DNA of 64,000 nucleotides, taken from contig NC_045138.2 in NCBI RefSeq assembly GCF_008831285.2, positions 20,989,934 to 21,053,933 on the forward strand, given 5' to 3'. Below the pieces are notes generated by a model. It saw only the letters and a list, made by a program, of their open reading frames with translations, searched no databases and was not told the DNA's origin. The stretch comes from Nymphaea colorata. Taxonomy: Eukaryota; Streptophyta; Magnoliopsida; Nymphaeales; Nymphaeaceae. A program made the translations under genes and the position numbers. Shown here in pieces: positions 43,891 through 55,658 of the stretch (position 1 is its first letter; each line of letters opens with the position of its first letter).

Positions 43891-45493
43891 TTAGGACTCT
43901 TGAGGTGTCTCAAACCTTGTGGGAGTCTCGATGCCCATCATACAGCAGAGACCAGATAACAAGATTATAAGTAGGACGATACCCTGAAACAGAAAGAGAA
44001 GAGTCACACACTAGAACCATGCAAAAGGAACTCAAAGTACAGAACAGCATAAAACTAAGAAAGCTCGAAAGTGAATCGACAAGGGCTAGAATGCAGCTTT
44101 TGTTCATGAAAAAGATAATTACCACAAAAACGCCTTCCAAAAGAGATGATTTAATCTGGCATACTCCATCACATGTGGTGTTTGTCGAAGTGTTTCCGGT
44201 GCCGCTCTCAGCAAGAAACCTCTCCAAGGTGCCATAAGGAAACTTCAAAGGGATGTATGGATCTGAAGCATAAAGAATTGTGTATGCAGCACCAGTGTCC
44301 TCCATGGAAGAGATCAATTCAGATAGAATGGCACCTAGAAGCCCAATGAAAACCCAGTGATTAGAGAAGCACATGGTCATAAAGAGAACTTCAAGGGACA
44401 GAAAAATACCTTCAGTATCACTCTTTTCAGAATAATCAGCTACATCATCACAGAACACAATCAAGTCTGTGTGTTCATTCTGTCTCGAGTTCATCCTCGT
44501 CTTTACAAAGTCCTGGAAGGCATGTTGTATCAATCAGAGTTTGTCACAAGAAAGTAAGGACGAGAAAATTGTCTAAACTTGAATTACATTGAATGCACTG
44601 GGACCAGCCAGCCTCTTGAACGCCTTATTCTCCAAAGCACAAGATTGGAAGAAAGTAATATCATTTGGTCGTGAGTTCCCACAATGATCAGTGAAGCTTG
44701 AAACTAGAAAATTTTCCAATGTCTGCTTATTGTGATCCGCAGCAACAAATGGGAGTGCTAAAGAAAAATTTGATCCTGTAAATGATGCCTGGAAACAAAA
44801 AAAGAAAAAATTACTTTCTCAATAAAACAAATAGAATACGATAGTTCAAGACAATGATAGAAGCAACTACCTCAAGTAACTCCAGAAGCTTGCGAACTCC
44901 ATGTCTCTTTTTTGATATATCTGCAGAATGCAACTTAAAGATGGAACAGAAAATGTCAGCAATGTTTCAACTTTGAAGAAAAAAATGAATATTGATTGAG
45001 CTATATGCACAACCTAGGCTGATGGACATGTTCTACCATAAGGCATTCAATTTCATGCTTATTTTGGCAAAAGAAAACATGCAAGATTCTGAGGAAAAAA
45101 AATTTTGAATAGCACAAGACGTGTGCTTGTGTTATGACTCAATCACACCGTCATTCATCCCAGACCCACAAGGGCTAAATGTTGACAAAACCAAACATCA
45201 GCACGGCACTACTGGTGCATAGAAGACAAAGTAAATCTCCAGAAATGCACAATTAAGAGGATAAAGCACTCCACGAGAGGAAGTCAATTGATCATTTGGT
45301 TGCAGTTTATATATACGAAGGAAGGCTTGAGCATGAGTAGATCTCTAGACTTCTTCAAGTTCAGTTATTTCCAGAAATAAGGCAAAAACTATGTCATACA
45401 GGTGTGACGTGTGGGTGCGGGTGCTGCACTTCCCAAGAAAACATGGGTGCGGGTGCTGCACTTCCCAAGAAAACATGGGTCCTGGTGTGGCGA

Positions 45494-45532
<39 letters not shown>

Positions 45533-48500
45533 CTACCAAACTAGCAATGAAACTGTTGACACGTAATAAAAATATCAAGATATTTACCAAACTGGATTTT
45601 GTCAGTGCTTCAAAACTTCAAAATAAGAGAAAGCAATTTCTTTGTTGCTGCACCCAAGACGCACACGATCCTCATCCGACACGACTCAGCTGTGGCAACC
45701 TTTTTGAAGAGTCTATGTTACATAGGGCAAAAAAGTAGTAGAGATCAAGAGGACACAAGCAGTCAAACCAGTAAATTTTTTGTCCTCCTACTCAGCAGAG
45801 GTGGCTTAGCAGCCTAATCCTCAACAAGGATCTAGTTCCAAATCGCATGCAGCCAACATGGTCAAGCAAGTGTGGTGGCAGGTCTTAGAACAAGCTAAAT
45901 TCCAAAACTTGGTCTGTCCAAGACATTCCTGCAGGACATCACACAAAACACTTGAACTTGTTGAGTGGCAAACATTTACGCTTTTTTATTGGTTTTTACT
46001 TGCTCGAACTCTCTCAGAACTACTCTGATGAGCGATTGAGCCAGTGCTCAAGTAATATGCACTCAATAATGGTTAGAAAACTGCTTGTGCATACACTACC
46101 AGGGCCAGCTGGAGCTTTGACTGGCCAACCACCTCTTTATCATGTCCAGTTATACTAACACGGTAACACCACTACGGTGAATAGTTGGCAGTCTGCATGC
46201 CAAGGACAAATTCACCATTTTTTTGCATGTATCAAGCAATACATCACGATTTCCTTGTGTGCACAAAGCAATCATGGGCCCTGGCTTGGCCACATTACCT
46301 ACCTTCTCTGCACCGGACCACCTTACCTGGCCACAGTTGCATAAAAGCCAGGTACTTCTCAGGCTAACCAGTATGGATACCATGAAAGTGCACAGTATTG
46401 GGGGTCAATAACTTGAGTATAATCAAGATAAAATAAAGATGGTGCAGATCATCAATGGTGCTCCAGCAATAAAACAAAAAGAGCTATTCTTGGGAATGAA
46501 CGCTGCTAGGTAAAAAATTGGGCTACATGAGATTATATGAGGATTATATGAGGAACCAATTGGGCTACTAACAATTGACTTACAGAATACCTCAGTTCTT
46601 TCAGATTATATGAGGAACCAAAGAAGGAAATTAAAATCTTACAGGCTAGTGAGTTTCCTACATTAGATATTTCAAATTTATTCAAGTGAAAAGAAGTATC
46701 TAAAGAGGTTTGAACTTTCTAACTACATGAGAAACAGACAAATCAATTGTTGAAACGACAACATAATGACAAGTGTATGCAAAAGGTACTTGGAACAAAT
46801 TTTGCAAAAAAAACTCCTGGACACAAACCTCTTTTCCAACAAAGAGTAGCGCAATATCCACAGGTTCACTTTGCCTCCCAGAAGAGCACTGCAAAGACAA
46901 ACAAGCATGTAACCACATTTCTACTTCAACCACTGCTTGGCAAAGCTAGAAAGGCCACAGATCACAATTATTCATCAGTTTCAAAGATCCAGAATACAAT
47001 ATTGATTACCAGAATGTCTGACCATCCACCTTCGGAAAGAACAGACTGGGCTAAATCCTTTGATGTGAGTGTACGATAGTCTACCACCTCCTTGAGGCCG
47101 TTATTTGATCTGCAAGCAGCGGAAGCAACATTAGAGAGAGAAAAAGAGAGAGAGTAGTGAAAATCACAAAAGTTAGAAGGCATACTTTGTATGGGAAATG
47201 ACAGAAGAAAATGACTAAATAAACAGGATTGCAGGCAAAATATGGCAGATAAGAACCACCATTGTCAAGCATTAGATTTTCTGAGAGCATGATGCTTTCG
47301 CTTGGAACAAAATAAATTGTAATATGGTGAAAGAATGTTAGGACAAACATCAGACATGGATTCAACCTACTCAAAGCACAGACACAATGATAATGCAACT
47401 ATTGACTACAATGAAACAGGAAATGGGGCAACGAAGTGATGCATGTAATTGTTAACTATAATGTGTCATTTCACCCATTATATGCTATGTCACATGAGTG
47501 TGGGGTGTGGGTGCTGCTGCTTGTGTGGCACATCCCAAAAAATTTGGGTGCAGCGAGGGTATATATATATATAATTTTAAGCTTATTTCTTAGCTCAATC
47601 TGTTTTTGTTACTTTTATTAATGTAAATAAAGAAAGAAAGGTAGAGAGAAAAGAAAAAAATAATAATAGAAAAATATTTTGAACATGCATAAAAGAGGGT
47701 CCAGTTGCGGTGCGTGTCGGAGCTACACCCGTATCCGCACCAACACCAGCGTCGTGTCAACACGGGTGTGGCACCTTCTAAGATTTTGTAATATCAGATT
47801 ACCGTGTCATCCAACAAAGACTTATGCACAGAAAAACAAGAAAGAAGGAGAAGAGAAGTGTCAAAGGACAGGGATGGCAGCAGCAGCAGCTCTGTTTGTT
47901 GAACCCTAAGATTATACTATGAAATCAATCTTTTACACCATGGACTAATAAGTCCCATTAAAAACAATGAATATTACAATTGATGAGAAAACACAACGTT
48001 AAAAAGGAAACACCTAATATGACATCTGAATCTGGATCCAGATCCAGACGTCATGACCCAAACCTTAAACACGTTTTAACACCCTCCCTCAAGTTGTACA
48101 TGGTCTTGTACAATGTACAACTTGTACTTTAGCAACCAGAATTGTCATACTGTTAATCCTTTAGTAAATAAGTCTGTCAGCTGATCTTCAGTTCTAACAT
48201 GTTGGGGCTCTATCTTCTTTTCCTCAACCTTGTCGAATAAAATGTTGATCAATTTCAATGTGTTTGGTCCTGCATGCTAAATGGGATTAAAAACAATGTT
48301 AATTGCACTTTGATTGTTACATAAGAACACTGAGCAAGCAATCTTCTCCCCTAAATCATTCAACAAATGTCTAATCCAAGCAGCTTCTATTGTGCCTACA
48401 GCCATTGCTGTTATTCTGCCTCGGTACTAGATTGTGCCACAGCCTTTTGTTCTTGACTACTCCAAATGCCCTATGAAAACACAATAACCACTCATCGACC

Positions 48501-51500
48501 TCCTTTCATTTGGATCACCTGCCCAATCCACATTTGTATAAGTGATTATCTCATGTCCATAATCCGCATTGTCATTCTTATGGTAAACAAAGTCGTCTTT
48601 ATAAGTGCCTTTTAGATATCTTAAAATGTGCTTCAATGCCTCCATATGACCTTCTCTTGGAGCATGCATAAATTGAGAAACCTGATTAACAACATAAACA
48701 ATGTCAAGCCTGGTAAAACTGTAACATACCAACAGGCAACAATGTTTCGAGAACCCTCCCAGAACATAATCTCTGATGCAATACACTAGAGTAGTAACCG
48801 GTCTACAATTTGTCATGCCTGTCTTTTCCAAGAGATCAAGAGTATATTTTTGCTGCATGAGTGTCAATGTGTCCCCTTGTCTACCAACCTCTACCCCAAG
48901 AAAGTACCTCAATTCTCCTAAATCCTTCATCTTAAAGATCTTCATTAAAATTTGTTTTACCTCTCCCACATGCTCATTTGAACTCCCTGTTATAACAATA
49001 TCATCAACATATATGAGGAGAAGAGTTGTTATACCTTTCTTTTGGTAGACAAATAAGAAATGATCCGATGAACATCTCCTAGAAACCAAAACCTTGAATC
49101 TGTACAGAAAAACTCTCAAACCAAGAACGAGATGCTTGCTTAACCCATACAAAGATCTTGTCAATTTGCACACCCAAGTGGAAGGATCTTTTTTTAGCAT
49201 ATCGTGAGGGTTGTTCCATATAAACTTCTTTCTTCAAATCTCCATGCAAGAATGCATTCTTAACATCCATCTGACTGAGTGTCCATCCTTGATCAAAAGC
49301 TAACGATATGATGATATGCATTGTATCCATTTTAACCACCGGACTGAAAGTTTCGTCATAATTTTCGCCATATTGTCGCGTGAAACCCCTAGCAACAAAA
49401 CGTGTCTTATATCTTTCAATGCTCCCATCGGGTTTATATTTTATTTTATAAACCCATTTGGAACCAACAACATTAATTCCTTTTGGTCGTGGTACCACAT
49501 CCCAAGTATGAGACTCATGAAGAGCTTCCATTTCTTTATTCACAGCATCAATCCATTGTCGCGATTTGACAGCTTGATTGAGAGAGAGTGGCTCATCCTG
49601 CTTTGTGAGTTGAGACATAAATAGTTGAAAATCAAGAGAAAATGTATCATGACTCACCCATCGTTGAATTGGATGCTAAATACGAGTCGATCTCCCCCTT
49701 GTTCAGTAGTGGTTACCTCTAGACTACTCGGCCCCTTTTCTCTACCTCTTCTAACATATACTTGTCCAGAAAAGTGCTCAATAGGACGTTCTTCATCGGT
49801 CTGAAGGTTGCTTAAACTCTCATTACTGTTCGAGGATGAATGAATGGTGGATTGACATGTCTGCTACATATTGGTAAAAATATCAACACTCAACCATAGA
49901 TCATACATCTCCACTACTCTAGGTTGCACTTGATCTGACACGTCCATGCCAAAATCTTGTTCATCAAAAACAACATTTCTGGAAGTTCTAATACGTTTTG
50001 AAGTGGGATCATAACACCGATATCCTTTATACTCATCTGTATATCCTACAAATCTGCACTTTACCGCCTTGTCTTGAAACTTATTTCTCAAAGATGAATT
50101 AATATGCACATAACATACACACCCAAAAGCACATAGTTCATTATATCATGGATGTTGATCAAACAAAATATAATAAGGAGATTTTCCGTTCAAGATGGAC
50201 ATAAGGAGACGGTTTATAATGTAGACCGACGTATGAAAAGCCTCGGTCCAAAGGCTAATGGGCACATTATTGTCATGTAACATGCTCATAGCACTTTCTA
50301 CTTTATGAAAATGCTTCCTTTCTGCAACTCCATTTTGTTGCGGGATATATGAGCAAAGATGATAACCTATTTCTGTCAACCTGCACAAGCCTGACAAATG
50401 GACAAAACTGGAGGCCAAATATGGAGGAAAATAAGAACTATAGAGCACAGTCACAAATAACGTCTCTGAGTTTTAAACGGCGAGGTTATTCTCCGGTATA
50501 ATATGGCGAATTTGAAAAGAATGGGAAAAAAAGAAAAAAACACAGTAAATTTTTTAAAATTTTAAAAAACTAAAAATAAGGAAAAATAAAATAAGTGAGA
50601 AACTAATAACACAAACATCAAAATAAGTAGATTTGCAACAAATAAAAAATAGAAAATGAAAAAAAATGTTCGGCATTAAAAAACTGAAAAAAATGAAAAA
50701 AGTGGAAAAAAGATAAAAAAAAACGCGTTAAAAAACGGGTTAAAAACGTGCTTTTTTCGTTTTTAATGTTTCTTTAAAAAAAAACACAGTTTTTTTAAGT
50801 TTTAAATCGCATTTTTTTTTTGTGTATGGAGCAGATCTGACCTGCTGATTGTGGAGGCCGTTTTAGAAAAGCTCCACCCACCAAGCTAGGGGGTCAGTTT
50901 AGGACCTTCAAGTTGAAGGATGACAGCAGTCAGCACTCAAGGATCTCGATCAGAATATATCTTAGGTAAACAAAAAAGCCCCTTACACTTTACACAGTGT
51001 TCACAGCACCTCAAGTCCATGGATCTGATGTGACAAGGATCCACATCACGAACCAGGGTTTGATAAACTAAGGATCCTAAGTCAGATTTAAAGTCCGACC
51101 CAGAAACATTATCTTCCATTTTAAACAGTAGGTAAGGTCACGAAGTAACAGGAATTAGGATGTAAAAGAAAACAGGCAGCAATATCAACTAAGTAATCAG
51201 AAATTTCTGAATATCTAACTTTACCTTCTTTACAATGATTCCCAACTCACATACAATTTTTTTATTCATATACTACCAGAAAATTTTTCTTAGTAAAATG
51301 CTTTTGCATCATTGAAAAGATCCCCATCAACTCCTTAAAAATGATACAAGGCCATCAGAGCTACATTTGTTAGGCCCACCCAAACCATTTGAATCTGTGA
51401 GAGATTCTTCTGCATTTCACCCTATCCATTTGAATCTGTGAGAGATTCTTCTGCATCTTAACCAGGAGCTTGTTTAGTAGAATTCTTCCTTGAATTTATA

Positions 51501-53471
51501 TGGATCCCAAACATCTTCTCATTCAATTTCACAAGTAATGTCAAACAAGCTTAACCAGAACCTACCTTCTTATGAAAATCAAAATGTAGCACTGTAACAT
51601 GAACATTGTCTTTCATACATATGTTGTATTTATCTGCAGCAAGGCCAGGTATTCTTGAGTATGAATCAAGTAGATGCCAGGTCTGATTTCACACATTTTT
51701 GCCATTTTACAATCTTGTCAGAAGCCCAATACCAACCATATACTTGCTATACCAACCATATACTTGCTTGTGATAAGTGTTTCTGTAACCAAATACTTAA
51801 CTTACCTTATGCTTTTCGTCCGTTAAGCCATCTAAATAGACATATTTTAAACTTTTATTTAAGCATATTTCATACATAGGGGATCTGCTTTTCTTTTCGT
51901 ATGTGCAGCAGAACTTCACCACTTCATTACAAATCAATTTTATTACTTAATGAGAACAACATGCTAAACCTGACACATTTCATTATAATGGATGATACAA
52001 CGAAGACCCAAAGAAGGGGCTCACGGCCCACCAATTTTCAGTAATTAGAAAAAAAATGTTTCACTGGTTTAAAATCCAATTTATTTTCCGTAGCAGTTCA
52101 TCTTGCTTCTTTATCGCTTACTAACAAATGTCAATAGAATCCCTTTTTATTGTGAGGCCAGGTAGAGTAAAGAACTTACTAGACAAATAAATATCATAAG
52201 CCTACAAAGTAGCTGACAATCATGTCAGCTCCACCAACTATGTGGAAAATTATGCACAAAAAGTTAGGTATTTGCTACACCTCATCAGGCTGCATATATT
52301 TGCCTGTGTGTTTGGAAAGAAGGAGCGGGGGACGAGGTTGGGGTTGATTGGTCGAACATTAGGAGTTGAAACTAGTTTCCTTTACTATCCTATATAGTAT
52401 AATCTGCTTTGCATGATCAAGATGCAGTATAATGGTGAAAAAGCATTGTTAACTGGAGGAAGAAAATTTTGGAATCTGAAAGAAAGCACAACCTAATAAG
52501 GCTAATATTAGGATAGATGGTAAGCGGAAAATGATCGCTACAGTGTGCTCCTCAAACATATCAATAAATTCTGATGAAGTTTGCAGATAAGGCTGTAGTG
52601 CAAAACCAATTCCTTACGAACTACCAGTCTTAGAGAGCAAACAATTCAACATGTAACTGGATTTCAACAGCGAAATAAGAAATGTTTGATAAAGTCAATT
52701 TTCTTTTAGCTTAAGAACAAAAGTATGCTGTATATGAAAAAGAAAAGCAGGAGTAAACATAATCATGTGATTACTCAACGTAGAAAGCAAGCATTGACTC
52801 ACGAGGACAACCAATGACAATTGACAATCGATGACAGGAAAACTCTTAATTAATGCCATAAAATAGGAATCATCCACAAGAATTCAGGTTTGTAAAGTAA
52901 CACTGTTCCAACATTCTAACCAGCAAAACCATTGTATGCACAGTAACACTAACCCTCCAACCCCATAGTTGGCAAGATATCCAGATACCAAGATTCTCTT
53001 CATTTACGTAAAACGGGCATCTCCATACTTCAGAGATAACCACCAGCAGTTATGTGCTATAGGGAAGCATATGAAGGTTACAACAATAAAAGGGTTTATT
53101 TTCTGTCAAATGTAGGATTACTTGACTTGAAATTTTCTGTTTTTGTTTAAATACTTCTACATTCGATAGAATTCTACTAAACAAGCCCAAGCAGCTCAAC
53201 TGCTTTTAATTTCCCCCAAGAAAGATACTATTCTTCTTGACATGCCACAAGCATCCATATCCAGCAAATAGTCAATCATTCAAACAATCACAAGCTGATG
53301 AGGATCCCCAAAATCAAGAGAAATACTATGTACAAGAAAGCAACGACAAGCATACCCATGGCGATACCGAGTCCAAAGAAAAGCAGGAGCTGTCTTGGGA
53401 AATGATGAGACGCAGACTATGTGTACAGCAGCAAAAAGTAACACCAAGGAAACAATCAGAACTCTCCCCAT
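43891..53471 (-). CDS. Type I membrane protein, V-ATPase accessory S1/Voa1 or BIG1-like, eight exons
   Basis: Minus-strand exons: 53356-53471, 47010-47109, 46829-46888, 44871-44933, 44588-44788, 44410-44512, 44123-44334, 43891-43983. All joins are GT-AG and in frame; total 315 aa. Exon 1 encodes a signal peptide (MGRVLIVSLVLLFAAVH) followed by TAPAFLW. The lumenal part includes SKDLAQSVLSEGGWSDIL, SEPVDIALLFVGKELHSADI, SFTGSNFSLALPFVAADHN, DLIVFC and two N-glycosylation sequons in NTSTNTT. The last exon is one membrane span (GIVLLIILLSGLCCMMG) and a short cytosolic tail TPTRFETPQES. This matches, from memory, a conserved plant family (At3g13410 type) with a Voa1-like C-terminal span; a role in V-ATPase assembly in the ER is inference. 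Intron 1 is 6.2 kb and carries a copia relic. The protein appears intact. Confidence 0.85.
45389..45528 (+). repeat. Dispersed CTATGTCA...GGTGCGGGTGC-(TA)n repeat, copy 2
   Basis: Starts CTATGTCATACAGG, contains GGGTGCGGGTGCTGCACTTC in two tandem 33-bp units, and ends TGGCGAGGATATATAT with a 33-bp (TA)n tract. Lies in an intron of the Voa1-like gene. Confidence 0.75.
47485..47573 (+). repeat. Dispersed CTATGTCA...GGTGTGGGTGC-(TA)n repeat, copy 3
   Basis: Starts CTATGTCACATGAG, has GGGTGTGGGTGCTGC and GGGTGCAGCGAGGGTATATATAT. Same start, core and (TA)n end as the copies at 35663 and 45389. Lies in intron 1 of the Voa1-like gene. Confidence 0.7.
48457..49657 (-). pseudogene. Copia reverse transcriptase, frameshifted
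   Basis: Two overlapping frames. The first has TWDVVPRPKGINVVGSKWVY, YDETFSPVVKM, QMDVKNAFLHGDL and YMEQPSRY. After a frameshift near 49080-49200 the second has TRSLYGLSK, catalytic YVDDIVITG, MKDLGELRYFLGVEV, and RNase H start WAGDPNERRSMSGYCVF. Broken by at least one frameshift, so not functional. Confidence 0.92.
49864..50454 (-). pseudogene. Copia integrase relic
   Basis: Contains the third catalytic region (SYIPQQNGVAERKH), the AVYIINRL-like segment (TSVYIINRLLM) and the VFVGY-equivalent (CRFVGYTDEYKGYRCYDP). The core with the first catalytic Asp is missing. A stop separates the two parts near 50143. Confidence 0.88.
50455..53355. other. Remainder of intron 1 of the Voa1-like gene
   Basis: A-rich stretch at 50515-50820 and a tandem duplication (CCATTTGAATCTGTGAGAG) at 51385-51415 and 51426-51456. 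A 20-bp direct repeat ATACCAACCATATACTTGCT is at about 51730-51768. No coding region recognised. Confidence 0.6.
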
Positions 53472-54048
53472 TTCCTCTCCCGCCGAGATGCAGAGTTTAA
53501 TCCCCCTTCCTTCTTCCAACCTTTAGCAAAACCTCAACACACCTAACAGAACAAATCTCCGGTACAATGAAATCCTGCGGTTCCACTAATAGAACAACCA
53601 AAAAGAGAGAAGGTAACGTAATTTGATAGCGTGAATCAGATAAACACACTTTTGCGCTCTGGCAGTAATTTAACGAGCAAAATTAATAAAAATTGAGGTG
53701 GGCCGGCATAAAGTAAGATGAACGGAAAGACCAAAAGTTGCAATTTAGCGCCCAAAATGAGGAAAGCTAAAAATCGTGAAGGAGAAAACCCTAATAGATC
53801 AAATGCAACCGAAATCCAGATAAACGATGATAGCGAACCATTAATCATAGGGATCGGGAATCAGACGGATCTGATATCGGAGAGACCAAATAACTTGTGA
53901 TTAATAGAGACTGTTGAAATCGAAAGAAGGAGAAGGCATGGTACGGAACAGTGAACAGGGCGTTCGCCGGTCCGGAATAATGGATTCCCAAGCTTCGATA
54001 AAATTGCTGTGAACTTATTCACATCTCTAATAAGTAATTGAACAACGA

Positions 54049-54094
<46 letters not shown>

Positions 54095-55658
54095 ACCAAT
54101 GATGCAAAGAGGAACGGATTGTAAGCGAGATCAAACTGAAGATGGCCGAGATCCACTGAAGCAAAGCAAACAGATTATGCGAGAAATCGATGTGAGGATA
54201 GCCGGACGGAGGATCTCTCTGTCACCCCCTCTCTCTCTATCTCTCTCTCTCTCTGTCTCGTGAACCTGAAAGCAGGGATTTACAAACGGTGGGCGTTGTC
54301 CGACCCCTGGGCTCAGGCTTGCACACAGTCGCTGGCGAATTTCGTCGTAGGTCCCTCCTTCTCTTTTATAAATCTCAGATTCACCACCATCTTTTAGTTT
54401 TCCCAAAACACCACTAGAAATCCTCGGGACTTCAGGGAACCGAACCGTGTCCTAAGAATCAGATCCGTCTTGGAAAAGTTTTAAGGTCAGAATCTCGAAG
54501 TATTAACTGCTTAAGAAAAATGCATGGAAAAACTTTAAACGTGGAATGATTTTAAAGAGAATTTATGGACTTTTTAATTTTTTTTTATGAATGAAAAAAT
54601 TGTAAACTATAAAGATTAAAAAAGTTCTAAGTGCAGACCAAGTTTCAGTTCAAAATTTCCGGGCCGATACTTTCAAATCCTGGTTTTAGAAGTTAATAAG
54701 TGTTTGAATGACAAAAAAAACTGAGTTTCTTAAAAGTGAAAACCGGGGTTTTGCCTTGTCATCTAAACAGGTAAACTAGATTTCGAAAGTTTATTAAAAA
54801 AAACTAAGTTTTAATAAAACCAAGTTTTTGAGATTGTTCAACCAAAGGCTTTCATTCTTTACCTCATCAAAATTGCAAATCACTTGTATGCAAATGGCTC
54901 ATTTTAGAATCATCATGAAGAGCAATTTGGAGAACAGAGAATCAGGACGCACCAACCTCAATTGAATTCAAGAATACTATAATGAACCGTATCCGATCAC
55001 AAATCAACAAAAAGAAAACTAGAAAATTGATGTCTGGATTTTAGAATGAATGTGTAAAATTGCAAATCTGGTGAACCATGAACCAGATTACTTTGGATTT
55101 TTCTCAAAGTTATAAGCTGCTTCGGCCAAGGATCAAAGGGCAGTTATAAGTTGCTACGAAGGTGTGGAAACCCAATGGACCGCCTGTATTTAGAATGAAG
55201 CCCATGAACCAGAACACAAAAAGCAAGATAGGGAGCAGGCAGGACTACTTATGCATGTTGAAGTTTCAAAAAGAAGAATAGTTTTCATCTCAGAGACAAT
55301 TTGGGATAGTGTGACCCTAACTGGTCCAAGCCCCAAAGTTGACAGCAGATATTTAAAAATTTACACACTACAGTAAGATGCATTCATCATGCAAACTCCA
55401 AGAAAACTTGCCTATTTTGTATTGTGCATATAGATGACAAAAAATGAGCCAGGCAGTGCATATACACACACGAATGTAGAGCAAATTCCCTAAGAACATT
55501 CAGTGGTAAGTAATTCAATAACATTACAACTTCACCTTTTGTAGCAATATGCAATTAAGAAACGCAATAACTGAAGGAAAAAAGTCGAGTGGAAAAGTAT
55601 AGATCAACCACCGGCAATTAATAGAATAACATAAACTAGGCAACCATGAGACACTTAC
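53472..55658. other. Upstream region of the Voa1-like gene
   Basis: Probable promoter and 5' UTR of the minus-strand gene starting at 53471. Contains a (GA)n tract at 54054-54092 and a (CT)n tract at about 54226-54258. I searched for the missing 3' exons of the tRNA dimethylallyltransferase on the minus strand here and saw none. Confidence 0.55.
54054..54092. repeat. (GA)n microsatellite
   Basis: About 38 bp of AG repeats; a (CT)n run follows 140 bp downstream. Confidence 0.95.

Larger units (their letters stand above)
47897..50454 (-). mobile_element. 5'-truncated Ty1/copia element in intron 1 of the Voa1-like gene
   Basis: On the minus strand it runs integrase (50146-50454, QQNGVAERKHFHKVES; then 49864-50109, KCRFVGYTDEYKGYRCYDP), RT (49079-49657 and 48457-49200), decayed RNase H (about 48130-48457), a polypurine-like GAGGGAGGG, and a probable 3' LTR (47897-48081, TGTTGAACCC...TTTTAACA in plus orientation). 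Gag, protease and the 5' LTR are missing. It belongs to a lineage distinct from E2/E3. Confidence 0.85.
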
